From: Hofstenia miamia
Taxonomy: Eukaryota > Xenacoelomorpha > Acoela
Direction of reading: 5' to 3'
Length of the DNA: 64,000 nucleotides
Assembly (NCBI GenBank): GCA_004352715.1
Contig: SCFE01000120.1
Coordinates: forward strand, 1,344,069-1,408,068
A model generated the notes under the pieces. That model was not told the DNA's origin, made no database searches, and was given only the letters and a program-made list of their open reading frames with translations. The position numbers and the translations under genes were made by a program. Of this stretch, positions 12,451-24,046 are shown in pieces. How positions within the stretch are numbered: position 1 is the first letter of the stretch; every line of letters begins with the position of its first letter.

Positions 12451-13588
12451 TTCTAGAAAATTTTTCAATTTTCACAAAATGTTTGTATCCAAAATTTTAG
12501 AAATATGGGGATACAGAAATTGCTAAAAATTTCAATAAAATCACAAAAATCAAACTAAAGTCTGTACTGTTCTTTTCAGTTGTATTTTAGTAATGGGCTG
12601 TGCTGTTAATTCAGTTTAATAAATATTACAAATGAAGATGTAAACAAAAACAACAGAAAAGGTTTTCTCGTACCTAAAAATTTAATTCTCGTTAATCACA
12701 AGCAGACTTTGTATATTGGTTGTATCTTCAGATTTATTCGTAAAATTTGTCACTATATTACATGTATATTATGAATACTTGATAATACCCACTTGAGAAA
12801 AACTTTTCAAGTACTTGAATCTACTTGATACTTGGTAAATGCGATACTTGTTAATAACCTACTCGAAATGAAAATATTAATTTTTTGAAATCTTTAGTCA
12901 AGAAATTACTTTCATTGCCCTTGTTTTACAATTTATACAACCCTATAACATAGCACAAAAATCGCTGTTCTTAATAGATCTTAGATGCCCAGCACTATTG
13001 ACATTATAAAAATATTATAAATATTCTAGAAAATTTTTCAATTTTCACAAAATGTTTGTATCCAAAATTTTAGAAATATTGGGATACAGAAATTGCTAAA
13101 CATTTCAATAAAATCACAAAAATCAAACTAAAGTCTGTACTGTTCTTTTCAGTTGTATTTTAGTAATGGGCTGTGCTGTTAATTCAGTTTAATAAATATT
13201 ACAAATGAAGATGTAAACAAAAACAACAGAAAAGGTTTTCTCGTACCTAAAAATTTAATTCTCGTTAATCACAAGCAGACTTTGTATATTGGTTGTATCT
13301 TCAGATTTATTCGTAAAATTTGTCACTATATTACATGTATATTATGAATACTTGATAATACCCACTTGAGAAAAACTTTTCAAGTACTTGAATCTACTTG
13401 ATACTTGGTAAATGCGATACTTGTTAATAACCTACTCGAAATGAAAATATTAATTTTTTGAAATCTTTAGTCAAGAAATTACTTTCATTGCCCTTGTTTT
13501 ACAATTTATACAACCCTATAACATAGCACAAAAATCGCTGTTCTTAATAGATCTTAGATGCCCAGCACTATTGACATTATAAAAATAT
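12451..13588. repeat. 573 bp tandem segmental duplication
   Basis: The sequence from TTCTAGAAAATTTTTC at 12451 repeats at 13024 over about 565 bp with only a couple of substitutions seen. No N lies at the junction. There is no coding content. Confidence 0.9.
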
Positions 13589-13739
13589 CCTGAGCTATGG
13601 ATTTTTTTTACGGTTGTAGTTTCTATCATCATTATGCAAATAATCCTAAATTAGATCTTAAGATAATTGCATGCGTAGTTATGTCAGAGACAAAGTTCCA
13701 CTAATCCGTAAACAATAATACTTATAAAAGAAATAACTT

Positions 13740-14240
13740 TATTGACAAGTAAATCAAAGAGTTGGTTTGTCCCTATTTGAGTGGGAACTGTGTTACTTAT
13801 TTCGATCCCTCGCAACTTTCGAGACCTCATAGAAGAGATAGATGAAAGCGACTCGCCGATGAGGCAACGTTTGTGTGTAGCTCTGTATTCTTGTAATAAA
13901 TTAATGCGTTTATGGAGTGGAAATGAGTTGTTCTTTATGGTTGAATATTATTATGTTGTTGTTAAATTGCAATTGGCAAGATTATCGTCCTTTGAAGTCT
14001 GATTCAAACGTAGCTATCACCAGATCTCTGACAACGTTTACCGTTTGCAAATAAAATTCCGACTTTATAAAAGATTGCGGCGAGTTTGCACGCAAACACA
14101 AAGAAAAAACCATGTAATCAGCCAGAAATTCACATGTGCACGTGTAGTTAGTGAGCGTGACGTCACAAATTCACAGTTATGTTAGAAAAGTGATCAAAAG
14201 TTAATTAAACTCACAAGAAATATGTAAAAGAGAAGATCAG
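13740..14240. promoter_or_regulatory. Less AT-rich patch with CRE-like site
   Basis: Contains a perfect TGACGTCA at 14158-14165 and TTTATAAAAG near 14064, within sequence visibly richer in G and C than its flanks. No gene was found downstream on either strand, so a promoter role is only a possibility. Confidence 0.2.
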
Positions 14241-15293
14241 AGAAACGTGTTTTATAGCCATGAGTGCTTAGATAATTTCGCAAAGCCTATGTAAACTACA
14301 AATAATTCACATAAAAATATTAAAGTGCAAGCAGCTAATAACGCATTTTATATTTTAAATGAACACGTATGAAGGACAATTTCCAATTTTAATACACGTC
14401 TTTGTAGTTTTAAGTGCATAAAAAATAAATATATTACATGCATAAATCATTTTAATATCTAAGTTTTCTCTAGATATATTCATAAGCAAGTATTCTCTAT
14501 TGATGCTACAGTTACAATATTAAAAGTGAATTTATGTGCAATATTTTGAATGTAGGAAGTAGTTGGCGTTGATAAGCATACATATAATTATGAGCTAATA
14601 AAATTCTTTTCTGGTATCGAAATTTCTTAAGCTATAACTTCATGAGTGTGAAATCCTTCCCAATTAAGAGTTATGCCTTATATTAGACTAATTGAATGTA
14701 CTACAATCTCTCAATTCTTGTATTTATGAAGTTTTATAGGCTTTTTCAGAAATTTCTTAATTGAAATCTGGTAATTCACATTCTTGTTCTTTAATAGAAT
14801 AAAGCAGTCATCATGGCTTTGCTTTTTTGTTTTATCTAGAATTTATAAAATAATAAATTAATATGTACCAGGGAAACTGCTAAAAACCACATGTTTCCAA
14901 TAAACTATATGGCGTATAAGCTAATAGATATGCAAAAATGCATTAGACATGTTAATCTTCTAATTCACTACCAGAATAAGTAGTTGAGCGCTTGGACTTT
15001 TTGCACTCAAGAAGACGTTTTTATGTTAAGATATTCAGTCCACACACAGACTGAATATTATTATTTATTTATCTAAAAGTTATTTGATCGCAACAGCACT
15101 CTATTTAAAAGTTTTAAGACTAATAAATATAACTGAGAAAATTAAGCTTTGATCATTATTTATGATTAATAAAATTTGACTCTGTTCTAGCGAATGAAAA
15201 ATTAGCTAACATCATTACACGTAGATGTGTTCCAAATGTGGTAAATATATATTTTGTTTAGGGAAAACATTTAACTGCATTTATTGTTTAGAT

Positions 15294-15647
15294 CAATGGT
15301 CTTCAAACTTTTACCTATGTTTCTCTTTTCCTCTTAATTGTCTTAGCAGGACCAACCCTTCCCTAAAAAAATATCACTAATAAAATATTAAAGATATAGT
15401 ATTATTCATTATTTTGAAGGAAAACTAAACTAAAATGTCGTTGTTTTTTTTACTTCATTGCTATAAAAAATAGAACAACAACAGCTGCGTGAATATTTTT
15501 ACTCTTAATATTTTAAAATAATGCAAATTTCTGTAGAAATTCAATTCTCAGTAATGAAAACACCAAATTTGTTAGTTTTTAGTGTGGACCCTCAGTAAAG
15601 TTACATGGATCTCTAGGGTCCATGTAGACCCGGGTTGAGAACCACTG
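15294..15647. mobile_element. hAT-like (Charlie-type ends) non-autonomous element (354 bp)
   Basis: The right end, read inward, is CAGTGGTTCTCAACCCGGGT, the classic hAT end. The left end is CAATGGTCTTCAAACTTT. A perfect 8 bp target duplication GTTTAGAT flanks it at 15286-15293 and 15648-15655. There is no coding capacity. Confidence 0.88.
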
Positions 15648-16306
15648 GTTTAGATTAACATTCTTATTAATATTGCCCATTCAAACACGGCAAAAAGACC
15701 ATTGTTGCTTAAATTGCACTAAAACCCAATCATCTATTCATAATATGCTTGATAAAAATTATCCAATTTTTAAAGAACAAAAAAATATTACCATGATGAA
15801 AAAATAAATGAATAGATATGGATAATATTGCATATTTTAATAATTTATAAAATAAATTAAATACAAGCAAATTTCAAAGTAATTTCAACAAATTGAAAAG
15901 GTTTCTGATAGTTTTGATTAAATTCAATAACTAGAATAACTGATAGCTGATTAACAAAGGAAAACTTGCAACAGAGATATAATATTTTTTACTAAAAATA
16001 GAAACATCTTAAACCTAAACAGATGAAAGAAATAGTTAATAAAAGATCTAAATTTGAAAGTTTATGGATACAAGTTAACATTAATAATAAAATTTCACAA
16101 ATAAATATCAGTTATTGCAACAATAATTATATTTTCAATCATACTTGAAATTAATAAATGAAGATAGTAAGTAGACTGTTAAGTGACATATTAAATCAAT
16201 GTATTAATGAAGAGTTTTCCGGAGGAATTTAAAATTACAGAAATATTATCTATATACAAAAAGATGATGGACCTACTAATTAGGCTATCAATTATGTAGT
16301 TACAGG

Positions 16307-16339
<33 letters not shown>

Positions 16340-16670
16340 NTAATGGAATTTGCATTAAATTTGACACCAATATTTCAGAAACTTCTGAATAAATTCTTAC
16401 AAAAAATTGTGAATATACTAAGTTTTTCATGCTGAATACGATTTTTGTGTGATATTTTACATACCAAGCATACATGCATTTTTACTAACATAGTGTTAGG
16501 GCAGCCCTTAACAGGGTCATAGGATGAAAATTAAATTGCCTATATAAAAATTGAGGAAAAATTTGAATTCACAATGCTAAAATTAATCCAATTGCAAAAA
16601 ATCAAAGCTATCGTGTTCTTCAATGTAAAAAGAATTTGTTCAGTTAGGTGTTCGAAAACTTTCAATCGCT

Positions 16671-16705
<35 letters not shown>

Positions 16706-16805
16706 TAAAAGGAAAACACATTGAACGTTTGGATTATATTATATAATCATCATCAGCAAATAATTTGCGGCAAAAATATTTTTACAATATATGAACTACA
16801 CTAAA

Positions 16806-16840
<35 letters not shown>

Positions 16841-16841
16841 C
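16307..16841. repeat. Cluster of (TA)n microsatellites
   Basis: Three runs at about 16307-16339 (ending in one N), 16674-16703 and 16812-16841. Confidence 0.9.
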
Positions 16842-18662
16842 TGAATATATTCAAATTTTTTTCAAAGTTTTTAATAGTAATAAAGCTTTGATTACTGAGC
16901 TAATTTTGTATCATTAAGATTCTCAAGTATAACTAAAAATCTGTTAAATGCAGCGCCACCTATAGGTAGTTTAAGAAGAAAGCTGGAGTAATTTTCGGAC
17001 ATAAACAAAATCAGTGTCATAATCATCTTTGATTAATTGATCGAAAAAAATTCTGCAGACCAGTCATCAGAAGAATACCACAAATTTTCTCTGTGTACTG
17101 CTTTGAGCTGTTAAATTTAATTAATAATAAAACTTTTTGTTTTATAGTCAGTTAATTTGAAATTTTATCTAAAGAAATTCCTTCTTTAGGTACAATTTCT
17201 TTTCTGAACGTTTAAATACGTACACGCGAAGTGTTTTTATGCCTATATTAAGGTATGGATGACTATGTGCGGAAAAATATCTCCTGAACACTAAGTAAGT
17301 GATATTAGCTCCATGGCCTCTTAATAGGCCATGTTAGCTCATACTCTGTAATTGCTTACTGCGTTATTTACTCCTTTAAGTTAAGCCCCTTTGTGTGAAT
17401 GAACAACAAAATATTCAAGCTTGAACAGCCATGGCGTCCATTTTAAAAGAGAAACCGTTTTTCCACATTTACAAAGAATTTCCTCCAAGCCTATAACCAA
17501 ATTTGAAAATCTTGGGATATGGGTAGGTCTATTGGGGAACATACTTTAATGTTATGTTGAAAATTTCTATTAAAGCGTATTGCTGTGGCAGAGGTTGTTG
17601 AAAATATTAACAAGTTTTCTTTAAAAATTTTGAAATTTTAAAAAAGGTTTAAATTCTCTCCATTCCTAGTGTTCATGTATTTAGAAGGTTTGAGACATGG
17701 AAGAAACAAGAAACTTTGACTGTTTTTCGATATGTGTAAAGATATTCCAAACCATTGTACACATCTTCATCCATACCTAATGATTTGCTAGTGTTTTAAT
17801 AAGCTTGGAAAATGTAAACTGGGTCAATTGTATCCTTATGCATTGAATTGGCAATTTTGGTTAGCATAATTAGATTATACATTTGAAATCTGAAACCTTA
17901 AAAACTTGAAAGTTTTTGTTTCATTTCATCACATGATTTTCTTCATAAACAATAATTGGAAACTTATGGGAAATTAATACAAGCAAGTCACTATTTGGTA
18001 CCTCTATAGATTTTAACATGCATAGATACTATGTGTAAACAAATTTTGAAAATTAACAGAAAAGAAATTGCTCCTTATAGATTAAACATAAGATACAAAC
18101 TTTTATAGAAGACTGTATTATTAAGTCGACTGATTAGTATGGCCGTTAGTGTTCAGTAGACTCCAAAAATCGAAATATTTTTTCATAACTTTGATTTGTC
18201 ATAAGATGACAAATTTTTCTTTTATAGCTTCATCACATTCCGGATACTGTAAGCCTATGCAAACAGAACACTTCACTAAATATTTGTTTTCATAATTTTC
18301 CATTTTCCGCATTTTCATATTTTGTGTTTCTTTTTTTATACTTATCATGTTCTCTATGATTAGAACGAATTGCACCATTAAATTCAGGATACCTGAAATA
18401 CAAAGCCACGTACTACAAAAAAATTCAATACATTTTCAATGCTTATTGATATTTTTGAAATTTTATATTGTTGCTATAATTTAATTATTATTTTCTCAAA
18501 ATTATGACCTAATTCGGCAAAATGAGTTATGTCATTGTTTTCAAAATTGGTATTCGATTTTTGTTCCCCAAAAATATTGGGTATATAATAAATACTGTTC
18601 CTGACAAATTCGAAAATTTTTTAACATGCCCTAGCCCAACCATGATCATTGATAGAGTTACA

Positions 18663-19958
18663 CATTTTCTAGCACTTCCCAAAAATTTTTCATGAAATTT
18701 ACATTTTACTGCTTTTTCTGCACTGCATTTTTGCAATTTCTACAAATGAAAGATCTTGTTAGCAGAATTTATGAAAATAAGCAATTGTTATGCAAACATA
18801 AAACATCTAGTTTTTACACGATTTTTCGAATGTTTTTGAGAAATGCACTATTTTTTTATTCTCAGAAACACTATAAATAACGAATGCCTGCTAAAGTGAA
18901 TATAAATACAATTAATTATTGATAATACTTAACACAAAATGTTACAACTATATTATAAGTTAGGACAAATGAAGTTCATCCCCTTTTTTAATCTATCCTT
19001 TTTAATCTCTTTCATTGTCATACACAAACACTTTGTTTTAGAAATAAGGACATGAAACAGCAATAAAATGGTTAAAAGACGATTTAGCAAACAACGCCAT
19101 CTATTGTCAATATATTAAGCTGAAAGAAATGAAAACATGCACAACTAGCGAGGATTAGGATTCATACATCAATTATAGAAAATCATGTGCAACAAATGAA
19201 TAATTGTGCTCTTAGCCGATAAAACTTCAATACACATAAAATAGAAAACTGTTGATTTCATGGTTCTGGACATCAACTAAAAGTATTATTCTGCTAAAAA
19301 AATTTTTANACATTTTCTAGCACTTCCCAAAAATTTTTCATGAAATTTACATTTTAATGCTTTTTCTGTACTGCATTTTTGCAATTTCTACAAATGAAAG
19401 ATCTTGTTAGCAGAATTTATGAAAATAAGCAATTGTTATGCAAACATAAAACATCTAGTTTTTACACGATTTTTCGAATGTTTTTGAGAAATGCACTATT
19501 TTTTTATTCTCAGAAACACTATAAATAACGAATGCCTGCTAAAGTGAATATAAATACAATTAATTATTGATAATACTTAACACAAAATGTTACAACTATA
19601 TTATAAGTTAGGACAAATGAAGTTCATCCCCTTTTTTAATCTATCCTTTTTAATCTCTTTCATTGTCATACACAAACACTTTGTTTTAGAAATAAGGACA
19701 TGAAACAGCAATAAAATGGTTAAAAGACGATTTAGCAAACAACGCCATCTATTGTCAATATATTAAGCTGAAAGAAATGAAAACATGCACAACTAGCGAG
19801 GATTAGGATTCATACATCAATTATAGAAAATCATGTGCAACAAATGAATAATTGTGCTCTTAGCCGATAAAACTTCAATACACATAAAATAGAAAACTGT
19901 TGATTTCATGGTTCTGGACATCAACTAAAAGTATTATTCTGCTAAAAAAATTTTTAAA
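18663..19958. repeat. 648 bp tandem segmental duplication with an N at the junction
   Basis: CATTTTCTAGCACTTCCC at 18663 recurs at 19311; the copies differ at only a few bases. A single unresolved base (19309) lies at the join, so an assembly overlap is possible. Confidence 0.85.
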
Positions 19959-20399
19959 AAATTTAATATATTTTTGAAGGTATTTTTGTAAATATTTGTT
20001 AATATAAAAATAGTTATCTTAAAAAAATATATTTTCAAGGGTGGAAAATATTATAAGATAGTTTTTAAATTTCGTTCATATGGCTTATTTTACAGAAACA
20101 TAGTATACAAAACAGTAATTGGATATTTATGCTGACAACAACTCACTTTTACCATAAAAATTATTATAATCATAACTAAACTCCGTTCAACATTCCACGA
20201 AACTTTTCTTTAAGTGAAAAGGAAAAGGTCAAGTAAGAGCATTTAAACATGATGGAAAATCAATAAATTTTATTGCTAAGCAACTTTTAAGGTCTCGTAC
20301 TGTTGTCTAAAAGTATATAAAAGATCCTAAATCATATGGCATTGAAAAAAATCCAAGTCGTACGCCAAAGTAAACAAATGCAGCCAAACGATGACTTTT

Positions 20400-20990
20400 T
20401 AGAGAGGCCTCTAGCGACCAGTCAAGCTCAAGACAAGCCCAAGATCTCCGAGTAACCCCAAGAAGAGTTCAACAACTTTTGCATGCATCTAAGAATTTGT
20501 TTATTGTAGCAGGAAGGCAGCACCTGCTTTGACTGATCAACACAAAAAGTTGCGTTTAATTGGGTGAAAGAGAAAGTAGAGCAGCTGTTTTTCAAGAAAC
20601 CATTTGGAGGAGGATCTTTAATGATTTGGGGAGCATTTTCTGCCGCTGGGAAAGCTGAATCATTGATAATGGAGGGAAAACAGATATGTTAGTGTATTAG
20701 AAGACAGTTTAATAACATTTATGAGAGATGTGCATAACAATAATGCAATTTATTTAAAATGATAATGCAGCTATACACTCTTCCAGATTCACAAAAAACA
20801 GTGAATTTTTATTGAGGTTTTGGACTGGCCTGCTAAGTCTCCTGACGTAGACCCTATTGAGAATCTATTTTGAAAATCTCTCAAAAAAGACTTACCACAA
20901 TGGATTTCAGTTTAAAATAAAGAATTATTAAAATCGGCAACTAAACAGTATTGGAATTACACTCCTAACCCTATTGTCCATGTGGAGCTA
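20400..20990 (+). pseudogene. Tc1/mariner-like transposase relic
   Basis: The plus strand reads KPFGGGSLMIWGAFSAAGK near 20600 (the family block GGGSxMxWGxFS), NDNAAIHSSRFTK near 20760 and, after a frame change, VLDWPAKSPDVDPIENLF near 20815 (the family block DWPAxSPDLNPIENLW). These are the second- and third-aspartate regions of the DDE/D catalytic domain. Stops and shifts are frequent, and no terminal inverted repeats were identified. It is a dead copy. Confidence 0.75.
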
Positions 20991-20999
20991 AAATGACCA

Positions 21000-23900
21000 C
21001 CAGCTTGTTCTTAAACGGTGATTACTGTAGAACCGATCAATGAAACTTCTTCATTTTTCTTGACTTTTAGTTCTTCAGTATTACGCTCGATTTTAATGAT
21101 GTGTTTTTCCTTATAACTCCGTCAATTTCGGTCTGATTTCAAATTTAAAAAATGTTCTGAAAAGCTGAGGAACTAAGTTTTCCAATGGTATACTACACAT
21201 TATTCTAAAGTATGAAATTACAAAATAATTTTTGCCCTTAGTCTTGGGGTAGGCCCCAAGAATTATGTTTTTGAGTACCCGGTCAAAAAGTCTACCGAAA
21301 ATTGCGGAAAGATTTATATTAACCTATGCAAATGCTAACTAAAAACACAGTGAAAGCGCCTTCACACACCTATTTATCAAATAATTAATGTTTGATCTTA
21401 TATGATTCTGCCACATTGAGCGATGCCATTATTTACTCACTAACCATTCTCTCATTTCCCCCTTTCCTGAATAATATGTATAAAATGCAATATTTATTCT
21501 ATCTAAAAGTGGAAGCGCTATTTGTTGTGCTTACATTTGAAAACAAAAACAATCAGGGACAGGAATGATTAAAAATGGCAGGTCAGAATGCAATAACTTG
21601 TTATACATTGACTGTCCCTTTATGATTGCAAACATTTTATTTCACTAAAAAATTAAGTTTGATACAAAAAGGGATAATTTAATGGAAAATTAGTAGAAAA
21701 CCGAGGGGCTATTTTAGCCCACCATGGACTAAAGGAGGGGTGGAGACGCAAATGGACACTAGGGTTAAGAATTTAATTGATTCTATGCAAAATAGATGTA
21801 TTGAAGTATTGCAATCTAAAGGGAATAAATGACAATATTTAAAGTTGTTTTATTTTCATTGCAAACGTATTTTTTCTAAAATGTCTTATTTTTTCCATCA
21901 ATAACGATCTTTTTATCTTAGCATTTTTAATGTAAATCATATCAACTCCTTGTTATGTCATTTGAATTAATGGCAAAAATTTACATAAGGAAATTTAGTG
22001 TAATATAACAGTTATTAAAATGTTACGGGGTGTTTTCAATTAATTTCCACCACTTCATATTTAACACTTATTTAAACTTAACCAACATATTTGTAAACCA
22101 AAATCTAGTGCCCTTATGAATTAATACCCTGTTATTCAAAATTCTTAAATGAAGACAATGCTATAAATTCTATATACAGAATAAATTTTGATTTCTTCAT
22201 GCACATATGAAGAAAAGGGGTTCAAATTTGCAACAAAAAATTGACTGTTTCTAAAAGCTGTCGAATTTCTTCTTAAAAGGGACAATAGAGATGATTCGCA
22301 AGGAATATTCTAAGAATAGGTTCAATGACTGCATTTCGGTCAGCTAACAATGAGAATAAGTTTGTAATCATACAATTTTTTGAGCAACTATCAGTGACTC
22401 TTCAAACAGGGTAATGCCATCTTCATAACCTAACACTATTAGAGTTCTTAAGCCAACTGTTTCAGTAAACCTTAATCATGAAGATGCCAATTTTTCTGAA
22501 TCTGATATTTTATTAATATTATTAAAATTATTTGTGTTTGTTTTGATATTAATTCTTTCTTTTGACATCATTAAATTTTTGTACAGCTGATTTGTGATCT
22601 AAAAAGTAATTTATAAGTTCTTTGTTTCAATTTCTATTGCTTTATGCTGGGATGGTATGACCGAAAGATGTTACACACCCGTTGTATTCAACTGATTTAA
22701 TCCCTATTAACCTTAAACTGCAGATGTTCTTTATAAAGGTCAAACTGCTTTTTCAAGCATTTTACCAAACCTATTATGAAATTTGGAAAACCTGAAATAT
22801 TGATACACAAATTAGTGAACTTGCTGGAACGCAAAATTGCACAATACACAGAAAGACGTCAAGAAATTGAGAAATAAGAATTAGAGTGCACAAAAACCAT
22901 ATCCAATCACCTAAAGAACAGTGATATGACATTTAATTATAAAGTATTATCTAAGACAATTGATAATTTTGAATCAAGCATCATGGAATCAAGCTTAAAC
23001 AAAAAAGAATATAGATGTAAACTAAATCTACTAGTTATTGTAAAAAAATTATATAGTGATGAATATTTTATTAATAATTCTAGTAGGAAACATGTTAAAT
23101 AAATGATGCGTTTCGTTTTTAAATTTTTTTAAAAGGCAATGTCGAAACATTTCCAAAAACCTTGGCAGCACCAATCAGAAGCACTTGTTGGCTATTAATT
23201 TTTGTTTTTCCAAATTATATTTGTGGAATATGCTTATGGTTATCTTATAAACAAACTATACTTGTGAATAGACCTATCTACTCATCAACTCAAAGATCTG
23301 TCATCAAATATAGAGAATTATCTAAAACATTTTTTAACAAAATTTTTTTTCTAAAAGATGTCACCTGACGTATTAGAGAAAAAATAATTACAGATTTGAA
23401 ATAAGTAACCTCAAATTAGTCTAAACTACCTTTCAAATTCAAAAGCGGATATTTGGCATAAACCAGTTTTAGCAAATACTACAAAATACTCAATTTGGAT
23501 GTCACAAAAATTCCTCAACTCATTCATTGTTAAATACTACTGATAAACTATTCTGATACAATTGTAGCTATGGTTTGCTTACAGTTCTTAAAAAACATTT
23601 GATTCTTTTAAATATAATATACAAATTGAAAACTATATTGCATAGGATTTTTTTATTAGTATTAAAAAATTGATGCCTAGTTGCTTAAACCAGAGAATTT
23701 TTTTAATGTACATTAACCTTCAAATTAGAATAAAGAAAATTCAACTCGTTATTTAAACTACAAAAACTTCTCTCAATCTTCAAATTCTTAGTACATTTCT
23801 TCAAACAATGTATAAAATATTTAATTTTTCTATGATCTTGCCTAAATTCATTACATTTATTAATTGGCAAGAAGTTTAAGAATTGACTCTGGGGTCCAAT

Positions 23901-24046
23901 GAACCCCAATTCTCATCTGAGAGTTACGAAATGATCCATCTTCTTTAAAGTATATATGAACTACAATTAATAAATAATAAATGGTGGGAACTTATATGGT
24001 CTGAAAATCTTTACATCACAAAAGATAGCTATGATATAGAATAAAT
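21000..24046. other. No gene seen upstream of the RT element
   Basis: AT-rich. Open stretches at 23162-23368 (plus) and 23703-23909 (minus) show no recognisable domain. Part of this may be the 5' untranslated region of the RT element. Confidence 0.5.

Noticed and set aside
13781-14002. 73-codon open stretch in the less AT-rich patch
   Set aside because: No recognisable domain, no splice context and no relation to neighbours; kept only as a possible regulatory patch.
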